From Seohaeicola_A nanhaiensis (GTDB taxonomy: Bacteria; Pseudomonadota; Alphaproteobacteria; Rhodobacterales; Rhodobacteraceae), in NCBI RefSeq assembly GCF_042654245.1, contig NZ_JBHSGI010000002.1, positions 1,116,001 to 1,180,000 on the forward strand: a stretch of 64,000 nucleotides of DNA. The letters are read 5' to 3'. The notes under the pieces are model-generated. The model was not told the DNA's origin, did no database searches, and worked only from the letters and a program-made list of their open reading frames with translations. The position numbers and the translations under genes were made by a program. Of this stretch, positions 36,385-45,794 are shown one piece after another. How positions within the stretch are numbered: the stretch's first letter is position 1; the number at the start of each line of letters is the position of its first letter.

Positions 36385-38295
36385 ATGATCCACACCCGTT
36401 CAGCTGCGGCAACCCGCGCGGCGGATCCCGTTCAGCCCCTGCTGGCGCTTCTGCTGATGCTGATCACGGCGGTCGGTCTCGCAGGCACGGCGCGCGGAGA
36501 TGAGAAGATCATCAAGAGCCACGGCTACTCCTTCTATGGCGATCTGACCTACCCGGCGGACTTCGATCACCTGGCGTATGTGAACCCCGAGGCCCCGAAA
36601 GGCGGCGAGATTTCCGTCAGCGCCACCGGCACCTTCGATTCGATGAACCCCTATGCGGTCAAGGGCCGCGCCGGGATGCTGTCGTCGATGATGTATGAAA
36701 GCCTTCTGACCGAAAGCGCCGACACCTACGACGAAGGCTACGGCCTGCTGGCCGAAAGCGTCGAATACGACGAAGGCAAGAACTGGGTCATCTTCCACAT
36801 GCGCCCCGAGGCGAAATTCTCGGACGGCACCCCGGTCACCGCCGAGGACGTGAAGTTCAGCCACGAGCTGCTGCTCGAACAGGGCCTGCCGTCGTACCGC
36901 GCCGGGGTCTCCAAGCGCATGAAAAGCGTCGAGGTGATCGACCCGCACACCATCAAGTTCACCTTCGTCGAGGGCATCTCGCGGCGCAGCCTGATCGACC
37001 AGGTCGGCGGCGTGCCGGTCTGGTCGAAGAAGTGGTACGAGGACACCGGCGCGCGGCTGGATGAAAGCCGGCTGGAAACCTCGCCCGGATCCGGGCCCTA
37101 TATCGTCGAAACGGTGAACGTGAACCGCCGCATCGTCTACAAGCGCAATCCCGACTACTGGGGCAAGGATCTGCCCATCAACAAGGGCCGCCACAACTTC
37201 GACCGCATCCGGATCGAATATTTCGGCGACGACACCGTGGCCTTCGAGGCGTTCAAGGCCGGCGACTACACCTTCCGGGTCGAGAGCGACTCGAAGAAAT
37301 GGGCGTCGAACTACAATTTCCCCAAGATCGCCGATGGTCAGGTGATCCGCACGGAACTGCCCGACGGCACGCCCCCGACCGCCACCGGCATCGTCTTCAA
37401 CCTGCGCCGCGACATCCTCAAGGACAAGCGTGTGCGCGAGGCGGTTGCCCTGGGCTATAACTTCGAATGGACCAACGAGAGCCTGCAATACGGGCTGTTC
37501 AAACAGCGCAGCTCCTTCTCGCAGGACACGCCGATCATGGCGACCGATGCGCCGCAGGGCGCCGAACTCGACTTTCTCAAGTCGCTGGGCGACCTGGTGC
37601 AGCCCGAAATGCTGACCGAACCGGCACTGATGCCGCACACCTCCGACCCCGAGCGGCTGAGCGACCGCCGCAACCTGCGCAGGGCCATGAAGCTGCTCGA
37701 CGAGGCCGGATGGCCCGTGGGCAGCGATGGCAAGCGGCGCAATGCAGCGGGCGAACTGCTGTCGCTGACGTTCCTGTTCAACAAGGCCAACGAAGGCACG
37801 CTCAGCGGCGCAATGGAGGCCTTCGTCGCGAACCTCGTGTCGATGGGCATTTCCGCCGAACTCCAAAAGGTCGACTCGGCGCAGTATACGCTGCGCGAAC
37901 GGGACAACGATTACGACCTGATCTTCGACTTCTACCGACCCTTCCTCGGCACCGGCACCGGCCTCTCGCAGATGTATGGCACCCCGGCCGATGGCGGCGA
38001 CTCGCTGTTCAACCCGGCCGGCCTGGCCAGCCCGCTGGTCGACAAGATCATCGACGCCTCGCTGCAGGCGCAAAGCGTCGAGGAAGAGCGCGCGACCCTG
38101 ATGGCGCTCGACCGGGCGCTGCGGTACGAATTCATCATGATCCCGGTCTGGTACAAGCCGAATTACTGGGTCGCCTATTACGACCAGTATGAACATCCTG
38201 ACCCGCTGCCGCCCTACGATCTCGGCTATCTCGATTTCTGGTGGTTCGATCAGGCAAAGGCCGAGGCCCTGCGAGCGGCCGGCGCGCTGAGGTAG
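36385..38295 (+). CDS. yejA: Oligopeptide/microcin C-type ABC transporter substrate-binding protein
   Basis: A 636-residue periplasmic binding protein of the SBP_bac_5 family, YejA type. The N-terminus is a signal peptide ending near AGTARG|DE. Then come GYSFYGDLTYPADFDHLAYVNPEAPKGG, the typical YejA start, and the family segment FRPEAKFSDGTPVTAEDV in variant form. The ATG at 36385 is preceded by GGAGG. YejA delivers peptides to the YejBEF transporter; in enteric bacteria the system imports microcin C and in intracellular pathogens it affects peptide resistance. It heads a four-gene operon. Confidence 0.93.
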   Translation: MIHTRSAAATRAADPVQPLLALLLMLITAVGLAGTARGDEKIIKSHGYSFYGDLTYPADFDHLAYVNPEAPKGGEISVSATGTFDSMNPYAVKGRAGMLSSMMYESLLTESADTYDEGYGLLAESVEYDEGKNWVIFHMRPEAKFSDGTPVTAEDVKFSHELLLEQGLPSYRAGVSKRMKSVEVIDPHTIKFTFVEGISRRSLIDQVGGVPVWSKKWYEDTGARLDESRLETSPGSGPYIVETVNVNRRIVYKRNPDYWGKDLPINKGRHNFDRIRIEYFGDDTVAFEAFKAGDYTFRVESDSKKWASNYNFPKIADGQVIRTELPDGTPPTATGIVFNLRRDILKDKRVREAVALGYNFEWTNESLQYGLFKQRSSFSQDTPIMATDAPQGAELDFLKSLGDLVQPEMLTEPALMPHTSDPERLSDRRNLRRAMKLLDEAGWPVGSDGKRRNAAGELLSLTFLFNKANEGTLSGAMEAFVANLVSMGISAELQKVDSAQYTLRERDNDYDLIFDFYRPFLGTGTGLSQMYGTPADGGDSLFNPAGLASPLVDKIIDASLQAQSVEEERATLMALDRALRYEFIMIPVWYKPNYWVAYYDQYEHPDPLPPYDLGYLDFWWFDQAKAEALRAAGALR

Positions 38296-38302
38296 ACCCC
38301 GG

Positions 38303-39397
38303 ATGGGCGCCTATATCCTTCGCCGGCTCCTGCTGATCGTGCCCACCCTTCTGGGGATCATGGTCATCAACTTCGCGTTGGTCCAGTTTGTCCCCGGCGG
38401 CCCCGTCGAACAGGCCATCGCCCGGGCGCAGGGCCAGGGCGATGTGTTCGGCGGCTTCACCGGCGGCGGCGGCGATGCCGCAAACATGGACCAGTCCGCC
38501 GGCGGCGGAGACGAGCGCTATATCGGCGCGCGCGGTCTCGACCCCAAGTTCATCGCCCAGCTTGAAAAGGAATACGGCTTCGACAAGCCGCCGCTGGAAC
38601 GCTTCGTCGACATGATGTGGAACTACATGCGGCTCGATTTCGGCCAAAGCTTCTTCCGCTCGGAAAGCGTGATCAACCTCGTGCTCGAAAAGATGCCGGT
38701 CTCGATCTCGCTCGGTCTCTGGTCGACGCTGATTGCCTACCTGATTTCGATCCCGCTCGGCATCCGCAAGGCGGTAAAGGACGGCAGCCCCTTCGACACC
38801 TGGACCTCGGGCGCGATCATCGTCGCCTATGCGATCCCCTCGTATCTCTTCGCCATCCTGCTGCTGGTCGTCTTTGCCGGCGGCAGCTACTGGCAATGGT
38901 TTCCCCGCGCCGATCTCGTGTCGGAAAACTGGGACAGCCTGTCCTGGCCCGCCAAGATCCTCGACTACTTCTGGCACATGGTCCTGCCGATCACCGCCAT
39001 GACCATCTCGGCCTTCGCCACGCTGACGCTGCTGACCAAGAACAGCTTCCTTGACGAAATCCGCAAGCAATACGTGATGACCGCCCGCGCCAAGGGCCTG
39101 CCCGACCGACGCGTCCTCTACGGCCACGTCTTCCGCAACGCGATGCTGATCGTGATCGCCGGCTTTCCCAGCGTGTTCATCGGCGTCTTCTTCACCGGCT
39201 CGCTACTGATCGAGACCATCTTCTCGCTCGACGGGCTGGGCCGCATGGGGTTCGAGGCGACACTGGCGCGCGACTATCCGATCATGTTCGGCACGCTGTT
39301 CATCATGGGCATCATGGGCCTTGTGGTCGGTATCATCTCGGACCTGATGTATGTCCTTGTCGATCCGCGCATCGACTTCGAAAAGCGCGAGGGCTGA
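38303..39397 (+). CDS. yejB: Peptide ABC transporter permease YejB
   Basis: A 364-residue inner-membrane permease with six membrane segments of the BPD_transp_1 family. The opening MGAYILRRLLLIVPTLLGIMVINFALVQF is standard, followed by a glycine-rich periplasmic loop (about residues 48-75) common to YejB proteins, and the cytoplasmic coupling loop TARAKGLPDRRVLYGHVFRNA (EAA motif region). It starts 7 bases after yejA and abuts yejE exactly. Confidence 0.95.
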   Translation: MGAYILRRLLLIVPTLLGIMVINFALVQFVPGGPVEQAIARAQGQGDVFGGFTGGGGDAANMDQSAGGGDERYIGARGLDPKFIAQLEKEYGFDKPPLERFVDMMWNYMRLDFGQSFFRSESVINLVLEKMPVSISLGLWSTLIAYLISIPLGIRKAVKDGSPFDTWTSGAIIVAYAIPSYLFAILLLVVFAGGSYWQWFPRADLVSENWDSLSWPAKILDYFWHMVLPITAMTISAFATLTLLTKNSFLDEIRKQYVMTARAKGLPDRRVLYGHVFRNAMLIVIAGFPSVFIGVFFTGSLLIETIFSLDGLGRMGFEATLARDYPIMFGTLFIMGIMGLVVGIISDLMYVLVDPRIDFEKREG

Positions 39398-40504
39398 ATG
39401 ACCCTGTCCCCGCTGAACCAGCGCCGCTGGCGCAATTTCAAACGCAACCGCCGCGCCTTCTGGTCGCTCTGGATCTTCCTGCTGCTCTTCGGCCTCAGCC
39501 TGTTCGCCGAGTTTCTGGCCTATAACAAGCCGATCCTGATCAGCTACCGTGGCGAATTCTATACCCCGATCTGGCAGTTCTATCCCGAGAGCGCCTTCGG
39601 CGGCGACTTCCAGACCGAGGCGGTCTACCGCGACCCCGAGGTTCAGTGCCTGATCGCCACCGGCGGCATCAACGAATGCCTCTACGAACCCGAGACCGTG
39701 GTCGCCGATGCCGCCGACGGCACCGTCGACGGCAAACCGGTGGAAAAGGGCTGGATGATCTGGCCGCTGATCCCTTACTCCTACGACACGCCGGTCGACC
39801 GCCCCGGCGCGGCGCCCCTGCCTCCGAACGGGCAGAACCTGCTCGGCACCGACGACACCAAGCATGACGTGCTGGCGCGGGTGATCCACGGGTTTCGGCT
39901 GTCCATCGCCTTCACCCTCGTCGTCACGGCGCTCTCCAGCGTTCTCGGCATCGCCGCCGGCGCCGTGCAGGGCTATTTCGGCGGCCGCACCGACCTGCTT
40001 TTCCAGCGCTTCATCGAGATCTGGAGCTCGGTCCCGATGCTATATGTCATCATCATCATGTTCGCCGTCTTCGACCGCTCCTTCTGGCTGCTGGTCTTCC
40101 TCATGGTCCTCTTCGGCTGGATGGGTCTGGTCGGAGTCGTGCGCGCCGAATTCCTGCGCGCGCGCAACTTCGAATACGTCCGCGCCGCCAAGGCGCTTGG
40201 CGTGTCGAACATGACGATCATGTTCCGCCACATGCTGCCCAATGCCATGGTCGCCACGCTGACCTTCATGCCCTTCATCGTCACCGGCACCATCGGCTCG
40301 CTCGCCGGGCTCGATTTCCTCGGCTTCGGCCTGCCTTCGACCGCGCCGTCGCTGGGCGAGCTGACGCTTCAGGCCAAGGAAAACCTGCACGCGCCCTGGC
40401 TGGCCTTCACAGCCTTCGGCGTCTTCGCCATCATGCTCTCGCTGCTGGTCTTCATCTTCGAAGGCGTGCGCGATGCCTTCGACCCGCGGAAGACATTCTC
40501 ATGA
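39398..40504 (+). CDS. yejE: Peptide ABC transporter permease YejE
   Basis: A 368-residue second permease of the Yej system. It has an N-terminal OppC_N segment (SPLNQRRWRNFKRNRRAFWSLWIFLLLFGLSLFAEF), a long periplasmic loop with GGINECLYEPETVVADA, the NLLGTDDTKHDVLARVIHGFRLS region and the coupling loop EYVRAAKALGVSNMTIMFRHMLPNA. The start follows yejB with no gap, and the stop overlaps yejF by 4 bases (ATGA). Confidence 0.95.
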   Translation: MTLSPLNQRRWRNFKRNRRAFWSLWIFLLLFGLSLFAEFLAYNKPILISYRGEFYTPIWQFYPESAFGGDFQTEAVYRDPEVQCLIATGGINECLYEPETVVADAADGTVDGKPVEKGWMIWPLIPYSYDTPVDRPGAAPLPPNGQNLLGTDDTKHDVLARVIHGFRLSIAFTLVVTALSSVLGIAAGAVQGYFGGRTDLLFQRFIEIWSSVPMLYVIIIMFAVFDRSFWLLVFLMVLFGWMGLVGVVRAEFLRARNFEYVRAAKALGVSNMTIMFRHMLPNAMVATLTFMPFIVTGTIGSLAGLDFLGFGLPSTAPSLGELTLQAKENLHAPWLAFTAFGVFAIMLSLLVFIFEGVRDAFDPRKTFS

Positions 40505-42078
40505 GCCTGCTGGACGTTCGCAACCTCACCGTCGCCTTCCGTCAGGACGGCAAGACCACGCAGGCCGTCAGGGGCGTCTCCTTCTCGCTCGACCGGGGCG
40601 AAACCGTCGCGCTGGTGGGCGAATCCGGGTCCGGCAAATCGGTCACCGCGCTCTCGACCGTCTCGCTGCTGGGCGACAACGCCGAGGTCGGCGGTTCGGT
40701 CACCTATGACGGGCAAGAGATGATCGGCGCCAGCCGCCAGTTGCTGCACAAGGTACGCGGCAACGACATCAGCTTTATCTTTCAAGAGCCGATGACCTCG
40801 CTGAACCCGCTGCACACCATCGAAAAGCAGCTGGTCGAATCGCTCGAACTGCACCAGGGCCTGAGCGGCGACGCCGCCCGCGCCCGGGTGCTGGAATTGC
40901 TGAACAAGGTCGGCATCCGCGACGCCGAAACCCGCCTCGGCGCCTATCCGCACCAGCTGTCGGGCGGGCAGCGTCAGCGCGTGATGATCGCCATGGCACT
41001 GGCGAACAAGCCCGACATCCTGATCGCCGACGAACCGACCACCGCGCTTGACGTGACGATCCAGGCCCAGATCCTCGAACTGCTCGCCGAGCTGAAGAAG
41101 ACCGAGAACATGGGGCTTCTCTTCATCACCCACGACCTTGGCATCGTGCGCCGCATCGCCGACCGGGTCTGCGTGATGAAGGGTGGCGAAATCGTCGAAG
41201 CAGGCCCAACGGCCCAGATCTTCGGCAACCCGCAGCATCCCTATACCCGGATGCTGCTGGCCGCCGAGCAGAAAGGCCAGCCCGATCCGGTGCCGGCGAA
41301 CGCCAAGGTGGTTGCCGAGACGGAACACCTCAAGGTCTGGTTCCCGATCCATCGCGGCCTGCTCAAACGAACGGTCGGCTATGTGAAGGCGGTGAATGAC
41401 GCGACCATCTCGGTCCGCGAAGGCGAAACCCTGGGGATCGTCGGCGAAAGCGGCTCGGGCAAGACGACGCTGGCACTGGCCATCATGCGGCTGATCCCGT
41501 CCGAGGGCCGCATCGTCTTCAACGGCCAGGACGTGCGACAGTGGTCGACGGGCGAACTTCGACGTCTGCGCAAGGACATGCAGATCGTCTTCCAGGATCC
41601 CTACGGCAGCCTCAGCCCGCGCATGACCTGTTTCGAGATCATCGCCGAAGGGCTGACGGTCCACAATGTCGACCCGACCCGCGACCGCCGCGAACTGGTG
41701 GCCGAGGCGATGGTCGAGACCGGTCTCGACCCGGCCGCCATGGACCGCTATCCGCACGAATTTTCGGGCGGCCAGCGCCAGCGGATCGCCATCGCCCGCG
41801 CCATGGTGCTGCGCCCGCGCCTGCTGGTCCTCGATGAACCGACCAGCGCGCTGGATATGACCGTCCAGGTCCAGATCGTGGAGCTTCTGCGCGGCCTCCA
41901 GAAGAAATACGGGCTGGCCTATCTCTTCATCTCGCACGACCTGAAGGTGGTTCGCGCGATGTCGCATCAGGTTATGGTGATGAAGCAGGGTGACGTGGTC
42001 GAACAGGGCCCAGCGGAGCAGGTCTTTGGCAACCCGCGCGAAGAATATACGCGAACCCTGCTGGCGGCGGCGGGGTAA
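40501..42078 (+). CDS. yejF: Peptide ABC transporter ATPase YejF (duplicated)
   Basis: A 525-residue protein with two complete ABC ATPase domains in tandem. The first has Walker A GESGSGKSVT, signature LSGGQRQRV and Walker B ILIADEPT. The second has GESGSGKTTL, FSGGQRQRIAIA and LLVLDEPT. Oligopeptide linker segments follow each (NPQHPYTRMLL and NPREEYTRTLL). One polypeptide thus supplies both ATP sites for YejBE. It ends the operon; I see no strong terminator before the converging YpfJ gene. Confidence 0.96.
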   Translation: MSLLDVRNLTVAFRQDGKTTQAVRGVSFSLDRGETVALVGESGSGKSVTALSTVSLLGDNAEVGGSVTYDGQEMIGASRQLLHKVRGNDISFIFQEPMTSLNPLHTIEKQLVESLELHQGLSGDAARARVLELLNKVGIRDAETRLGAYPHQLSGGQRQRVMIAMALANKPDILIADEPTTALDVTIQAQILELLAELKKTENMGLLFITHDLGIVRRIADRVCVMKGGEIVEAGPTAQIFGNPQHPYTRMLLAAEQKGQPDPVPANAKVVAETEHLKVWFPIHRGLLKRTVGYVKAVNDATISVREGETLGIVGESGSGKTTLALAIMRLIPSEGRIVFNGQDVRQWSTGELRRLRKDMQIVFQDPYGSLSPRMTCFEIIAEGLTVHNVDPTRDRRELVAEAMVETGLDPAAMDRYPHEFSGGQRQRIAIARAMVLRPRLLVLDEPTSALDMTVQVQIVELLRGLQKKYGLAYLFISHDLKVVRAMSHQVMVMKQGDVVEQGPAEQVFGNPREEYTRTLLAAAG

Positions 42079-42198
42079 ATCCCGCCCTCCGACATCGTCC
42101 CCGAGCAAGAAAATAGGCGTCCCAAAAAGGTCACTCACTGATTTTCAAGCAAAATCAATGACATGACCCCCCGTCCTAGCTGGGACAGCCCAAACCCG

Positions 42199-43038
42199 TT
42201 ACAGGGACCGGGCCGAGAATGTGTCGCAGGCGTTCACGTCGCCGCTGTCATAGCCCCTCTGAAACCACCCGGCCCTCTGTTCCGAGGTGCCGTGGGTAAA
42301 GGTATGCGGCTGCGGCACCCGGCCTGCGTCGCGCTGCAGCTTGTCGTCCCCGATCTGCCGCGCCGCGTTCAGCGCCTCGGTCAGGTCGCCCCGCTCCATC
42401 AGGCCCTTCACCTTGCTGGCCCAGATACCCGACAGGCAGTCGGCCTGCAGTTCCAGCCGCACTGTCAGCGCATTCGCCTCGGTCTTGCTCGCCCGCTGCC
42501 GGGCCTGATCCACTTCCGGCAGGATGCCGGCCAGGTTTTGAACGTGATGCGCCACCTCATGGGCGATCACATAGGCCGCCGCGAAATCGCCCTTCGCGCC
42601 AAGGCGCTGTTCGAGGGTCGCAAAGAAATCGAGGTCGATATAGGCCTTGCGATCGACCGGGCAATAGAACGGCCCCGTCGCGCCCGACGCGCCGCCACAA
42701 CCGCTTTGCGTGACGCGGCTGAACAGAACCAGCGTCGGCGGCACGTATTGCGCGTTCAGCTGATCGCGGAACACCTGCGTCCAGACATCTTCGGTGGTTG
42801 CCAGGACCTGGCTGGTGAATTGCGCCGCCGCCTCTTCCTCGGGGGTCGGCTCGTAAGGCTGGTCATAGCTGCCGCCCTGATCCACGATCAGCGGCGTCAC
42901 GTCGATTCCGGTGAAATATCCAATCGCCAAGACGACGAGAAGACCGACGCCACCGATACCGCCCATCGCCACGCCGCCGCCGCCACGCCCACGGCGATCC
43001 TCGACGTTGCTGCTGGTTCTCACACCGCGAAGACGCAT
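42199..43038 (-). CDS. YpfJ-type neutral zinc metallopeptidase (KPN_02809 family)
   Basis: A 279-residue membrane-anchored putative metalloprotease. The N-terminal MRLRGVRTSSNVEDRRGRGGGG is the family opening, then a single membrane segment (GGVGLLVVLAIGYFTGID), then the peptidase domain with the zinc motif HEVAHHVQNLAG and downstream QADCLSGIWA. The C-terminus SEQRAGWFQRGYDSGDVNACDTF is conserved. Substrate unknown. I use the ATG at 43038; an ATG at 43047 is also in frame. It is divergent from dnaX. Confidence 0.9.
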   Translation of the reverse strand: MRLRGVRTSSNVEDRRGRGGGGVAMGGIGGVGLLVVLAIGYFTGIDVTPLIVDQGGSYDQPYEPTPEEEAAAQFTSQVLATTEDVWTQVFRDQLNAQYVPPTLVLFSRVTQSGCGGASGATGPFYCPVDRKAYIDLDFFATLEQRLGAKGDFAAAYVIAHEVAHHVQNLAGILPEVDQARQRASKTEANALTVRLELQADCLSGIWASKVKGLMERGDLTEALNAARQIGDDKLQRDAGRVPQPHTFTHGTSEQRAGWFQRGYDSGDVNACDTFSARSL

Positions 43039-43183
43039 GCCCCACACTCCCCGACTCTGACCCTGAAATCCTAGCCGAACGCCGCCGGCTTGGCGATGGT
43101 TCCCGCCGCCATCGGTGGACGTCCCGCCCCAGCCGTTCTAACCTGACGCGACGCTTTAGAATCCTCTCCGCATCCGGGACCGC

Positions 43184-44920
43184 ATGTCAGATACCCAGCC
43201 CTCCGAATACCGCGTGCTTGCCCGCAAATACCGCCCCGAAACCTTTGCCGACCTCGTCGGACAAGAGGCGATGGTGCGCACGCTGAAGAACGCCTTCGCC
43301 GCCGACCGCATCGCGCAGGCCTTCATCATGACGGGTATCCGCGGCACCGGTAAGACCACCACGGCGCGGATCATCGCCAAGGGGATGAACTGCATCGGGC
43401 CGGATGGAAACGGAACCCCGACGACCGAACCCTGCGGGGTCTGCGAACACTGCGTCGCGATCATGGAAGGCCGCCACGTCGACGTAATGGAGATGGACGC
43501 CGCCAGCCGCACCGGCGTGGGCGACATCCGCGAGATCATCGACTCGGTCCGCTATCGCGCAGCCTCGGCGCGCTACAAGATCTACATCATCGACGAAGTG
43601 CACATGCTCTCGACCAACGCCTTCAATGCGCTGCTGAAGACGCTGGAAGAGCCGCCGGCCCACGTGAAATTCATCTTCGCCACCACAGAGATCCGCAAGG
43701 TGCCGGTCACGGTTCTCAGCCGCTGCCAGCGCTTCGACCTGCGCCGGATCGAACCGGAGGACATGCTGGGCCTGCTGCGCCGGATCGCCACGTCGGAAGG
43801 CGCGCAGATCACCGACGACGCCCTCGCGCTGATCACCCGCGCGGCCGAGGGCTCGGCCCGGGATGCGACCTCGCTGCTTGATCAGGCGATCAGCCATGGC
43901 GCGGGCGAAACCGGCGCGGATCAGGTCCGCGCGATGCTGGGGCTGGCCGACCGGGGCCGCGTTCTGGACCTGATGGATTTTATCCTGAAGGGCGATGCCG
44001 CCGGCGCGCTGCGCGAGCTGGGCAGCCAATATGCCGAGGGCGCCGACCCGCTGGCCGTGCTGCGCGATCTGGCCGAGATCACGCATTGGGTCAGCGTCGT
44101 GAAGATCACGCCGGATGCGGCCGAAGACCCCACCATTTCGCCGGACGAGCGCGCGCGCGGCAGCGCGATGGCCGAACAGCTGGCGATGCGGGTTCTGGCG
44201 CGGATGTGGCAGATGCTGCTGAAGGCGCTGGAAGAGGTGGCCGCCGCGCCCAATGCCATGATGGCCGCCGAGATGGCGGTGATCCGGCTGACGCACGTCG
44301 CCGACCTGCCCTCGCCCGAGGAACTGGTGCGGCGGCTAGAAAGCACGCCGCCGCCCCCTTCCCCCGCGCCCGGTCAGGGCGGCGGCGGATCTGCGCCCGG
44401 CGCGGGCGGCGGCAGCATGTCCCGCCCAATGGGTGGCGGTGGTGGTGGCGGCGCCCAAGCGGCGCTAGCGGTCGAGGCGGCGCTCGCGCGCTATCCGACC
44501 TTCGACCATGTGGTCGAACTGATCCGCGTCAACCGCGACGGCAAGCTGCTGGCGGATGTGGAGACCGATCTGCGGCTGGTCAGCTATCAGCCCGGCCGGA
44601 TCGAATTTGAACCGACCGATCGGGCCCCGGCCGACATGGCCCAGCGACTGGGTCAAAGGCTGCAGGCCTGGACCGGCAACCGCTGGGCGGTTTCGGTGGT
44701 GAACAGCGGCGGCGCGCCAACCATCGACGAGGTGCGCAACGCCGAGAAATACAGGCTCGAAGCCGAAGCGAAGGAGCACCCTTTGGTGCAGGCCGTTCTC
44801 GCCCATTTTCCCAAGGCCAAGATCAAGGGTATCCGCACAGCCGAACAGATCGCCGCCGAAGCGATCACCGAGGCGTTGCCTGAGGTCGAGGATGAATGGG
44901 ATCCGTTTGAGGATGGCTGA
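43184..44920 (+). CDS. dnaX: DNA polymerase III subunits gamma and tau
   Basis: Clamp-loader ATPase of 578 residues. It opens YRVLARKYRPETFADLVGQEAMVRTLKNAF, Walker A is GIRGTGKTTTAR, the zinc module is around CGVCEHC, Walker B is IYIIDEVHMLS and the sensor is SRCQRFDLRRI. A proline/glycine-rich linker (about residues 385-425, including nearly continuous Gly codons) joins the tau-type C-terminal domain. I see no A-rich slippery heptamer as in E. coli, so a separate gamma form by frameshifting is not indicated. It begins the dnaX-ridA-ybaB-recR run. Confidence 0.96.
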   Translation: MSDTQPSEYRVLARKYRPETFADLVGQEAMVRTLKNAFAADRIAQAFIMTGIRGTGKTTTARIIAKGMNCIGPDGNGTPTTEPCGVCEHCVAIMEGRHVDVMEMDAASRTGVGDIREIIDSVRYRAASARYKIYIIDEVHMLSTNAFNALLKTLEEPPAHVKFIFATTEIRKVPVTVLSRCQRFDLRRIEPEDMLGLLRRIATSEGAQITDDALALITRAAEGSARDATSLLDQAISHGAGETGADQVRAMLGLADRGRVLDLMDFILKGDAAGALRELGSQYAEGADPLAVLRDLAEITHWVSVVKITPDAAEDPTISPDERARGSAMAEQLAMRVLARMWQMLLKALEEVAAAPNAMMAAEMAVIRLTHVADLPSPEELVRRLESTPPPPSPAPGQGGGGSAPGAGGGSMSRPMGGGGGGGAQAALAVEAALARYPTFDHVVELIRVNRDGKLLADVETDLRLVSYQPGRIEFEPTDRAPADMAQRLGQRLQAWTGNRWAVSVVNSGGAPTIDEVRNAEKYRLEAEAKEHPLVQAVLAHFPKAKIKGIRTAEQIAAEAITEALPEVEDEWDPFEDG

Positions 44921-45011
44921 CGCCATCCTCGAAAGAGCCGGACAGAGCGGGAAATCCTGCGGAGTCCCGCACCTGGGAATGGAGTCCAGATTGAGCCGGA
45001 ATTTCTGAACA

Positions 45012-45407
45012 ATGTCCTTCAAAGCCCTCACTCCGCCCGGCTTCGAAGCGGTTTCCCGCGACTGGAAGTTCTCTATGGGTCTGGTCTCGGGTGACCATAT
45101 CTTTCTCACCGGCATCACCGGCCAGCGGCTGAACGGAGAGATTCCCGAGGACGCCGAAACGCAATTCAATGTCGCCTTCGACAATATTGCCACGATCCTG
45201 GAAGAAGGCGGGATGACATTGGCCGATATGGTCGATGTGACCACGTTCCACGTCGGACTTCGCGATCATCTCGATACGTTCCGCAAGGTCTGGGGCGAGC
45301 GGGTTGCAGACCCATATCCTGCCTGGACCGCCATCGAGGTGGTGGGATTCATCATCCCCGGCAACTATATCGAGGTGAAGGTGGTGGCCCGCCTGCCGAA
45401 GGTGTAA
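45012..45407 (+). CDS. RidA/YjgF-family protein
   Basis: A 131-residue protein of the RidA superfamily, trimeric deaminases that hydrolyse reactive enamine/imine intermediates. It includes LVSGDHIFLTGITGQ, an N-terminal half with AFDNIATILEEGGMTLADMVDVTTFHV and the conserved PYPAWTAIEVVGF (PxxTxxxV in the usual order). The usual catalytic-site arginine (RxAxxV motif) is not obvious: the stretch reads YPAWTAIEV. It may be a RidA subgroup with other activity. It sits between dnaX and ybaB, 91 bases after dnaX. Confidence 0.87.
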   Translation: MSFKALTPPGFEAVSRDWKFSMGLVSGDHIFLTGITGQRLNGEIPEDAETQFNVAFDNIATILEEGGMTLADMVDVTTFHVGLRDHLDTFRKVWGERVADPYPAWTAIEVVGFIIPGNYIEVKVVARLPKV

Positions 45408-45433
45408 ACGGGCAGAAACATAAGGAGACAGCG

Positions 45434-45787
45434 ATGCTGAAAGGATTGGGCGGGCTCGGCGGGCTCGGCGACATGGCCAAGATGATGAAGGCCGCACAGG
45501 AAGTGCAGGGCAAGATGGCTCAGCTGCAGGAGGACCTGCAGACCATGACCGTCACCGGCGAAAGCGGTGCGGGACTGGTCAAGGCCGTGTGCTCGTGCAA
45601 GGGCGATCTGAAGTCACTGGACATCGATCCGTCCATCTTCAATCCCGACGAAAAGGAAGTGGTCGAGGATCTTATCCTGGCCGCGATCAAGGACGCACAG
45701 GCCAAGGCCAGTGAACGGGCACAGTCGGAGATGGCAAAGCTGTCCGAGGGCATGGGCCTGCCCAAGGACATGAAGCTGCCGTTCTGA
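45434..45787 (+). CDS. YbaB/EbfC nucleoid-associated protein
   Basis: A 117-residue DNA-binding dimer of the YbaB family, almost always beside dnaX and recR. It opens with MLKGLGGLGGLGDMAKMMKAAQEVQGKMAQLQEDLQ and continues with TVTGESGAGLVKAVCSCKGDLKSLDID, then an acidic alpha-helical end. AAGGAGA lies just upstream of the ATG. The neighbouring recR starts 7 bases after its stop, so they are co-translated. Role: chromosome-associated, possibly regulatory. Confidence 0.94.
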   Translation: MLKGLGGLGGLGDMAKMMKAAQEVQGKMAQLQEDLQTMTVTGESGAGLVKAVCSCKGDLKSLDIDPSIFNPDEKEVVEDLILAAIKDAQAKASERAQSEMAKLSEGMGLPKDMKLPF

Positions 45788-45794
45788 GCCGGCC

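Noticed and set aside
36400..38196. Minus-strand open frame of 598 codons
   Set aside because: Antisense to yejA, whose binding-protein character is unmistakable.
44338..44460. Possible frameshift signal in the glycine-rich linker of dnaX
   Set aside because: The stretch is G/C-rich without an A AAA AAG-type slippery site or an obvious downstream structure; it is a normal flexible linker.
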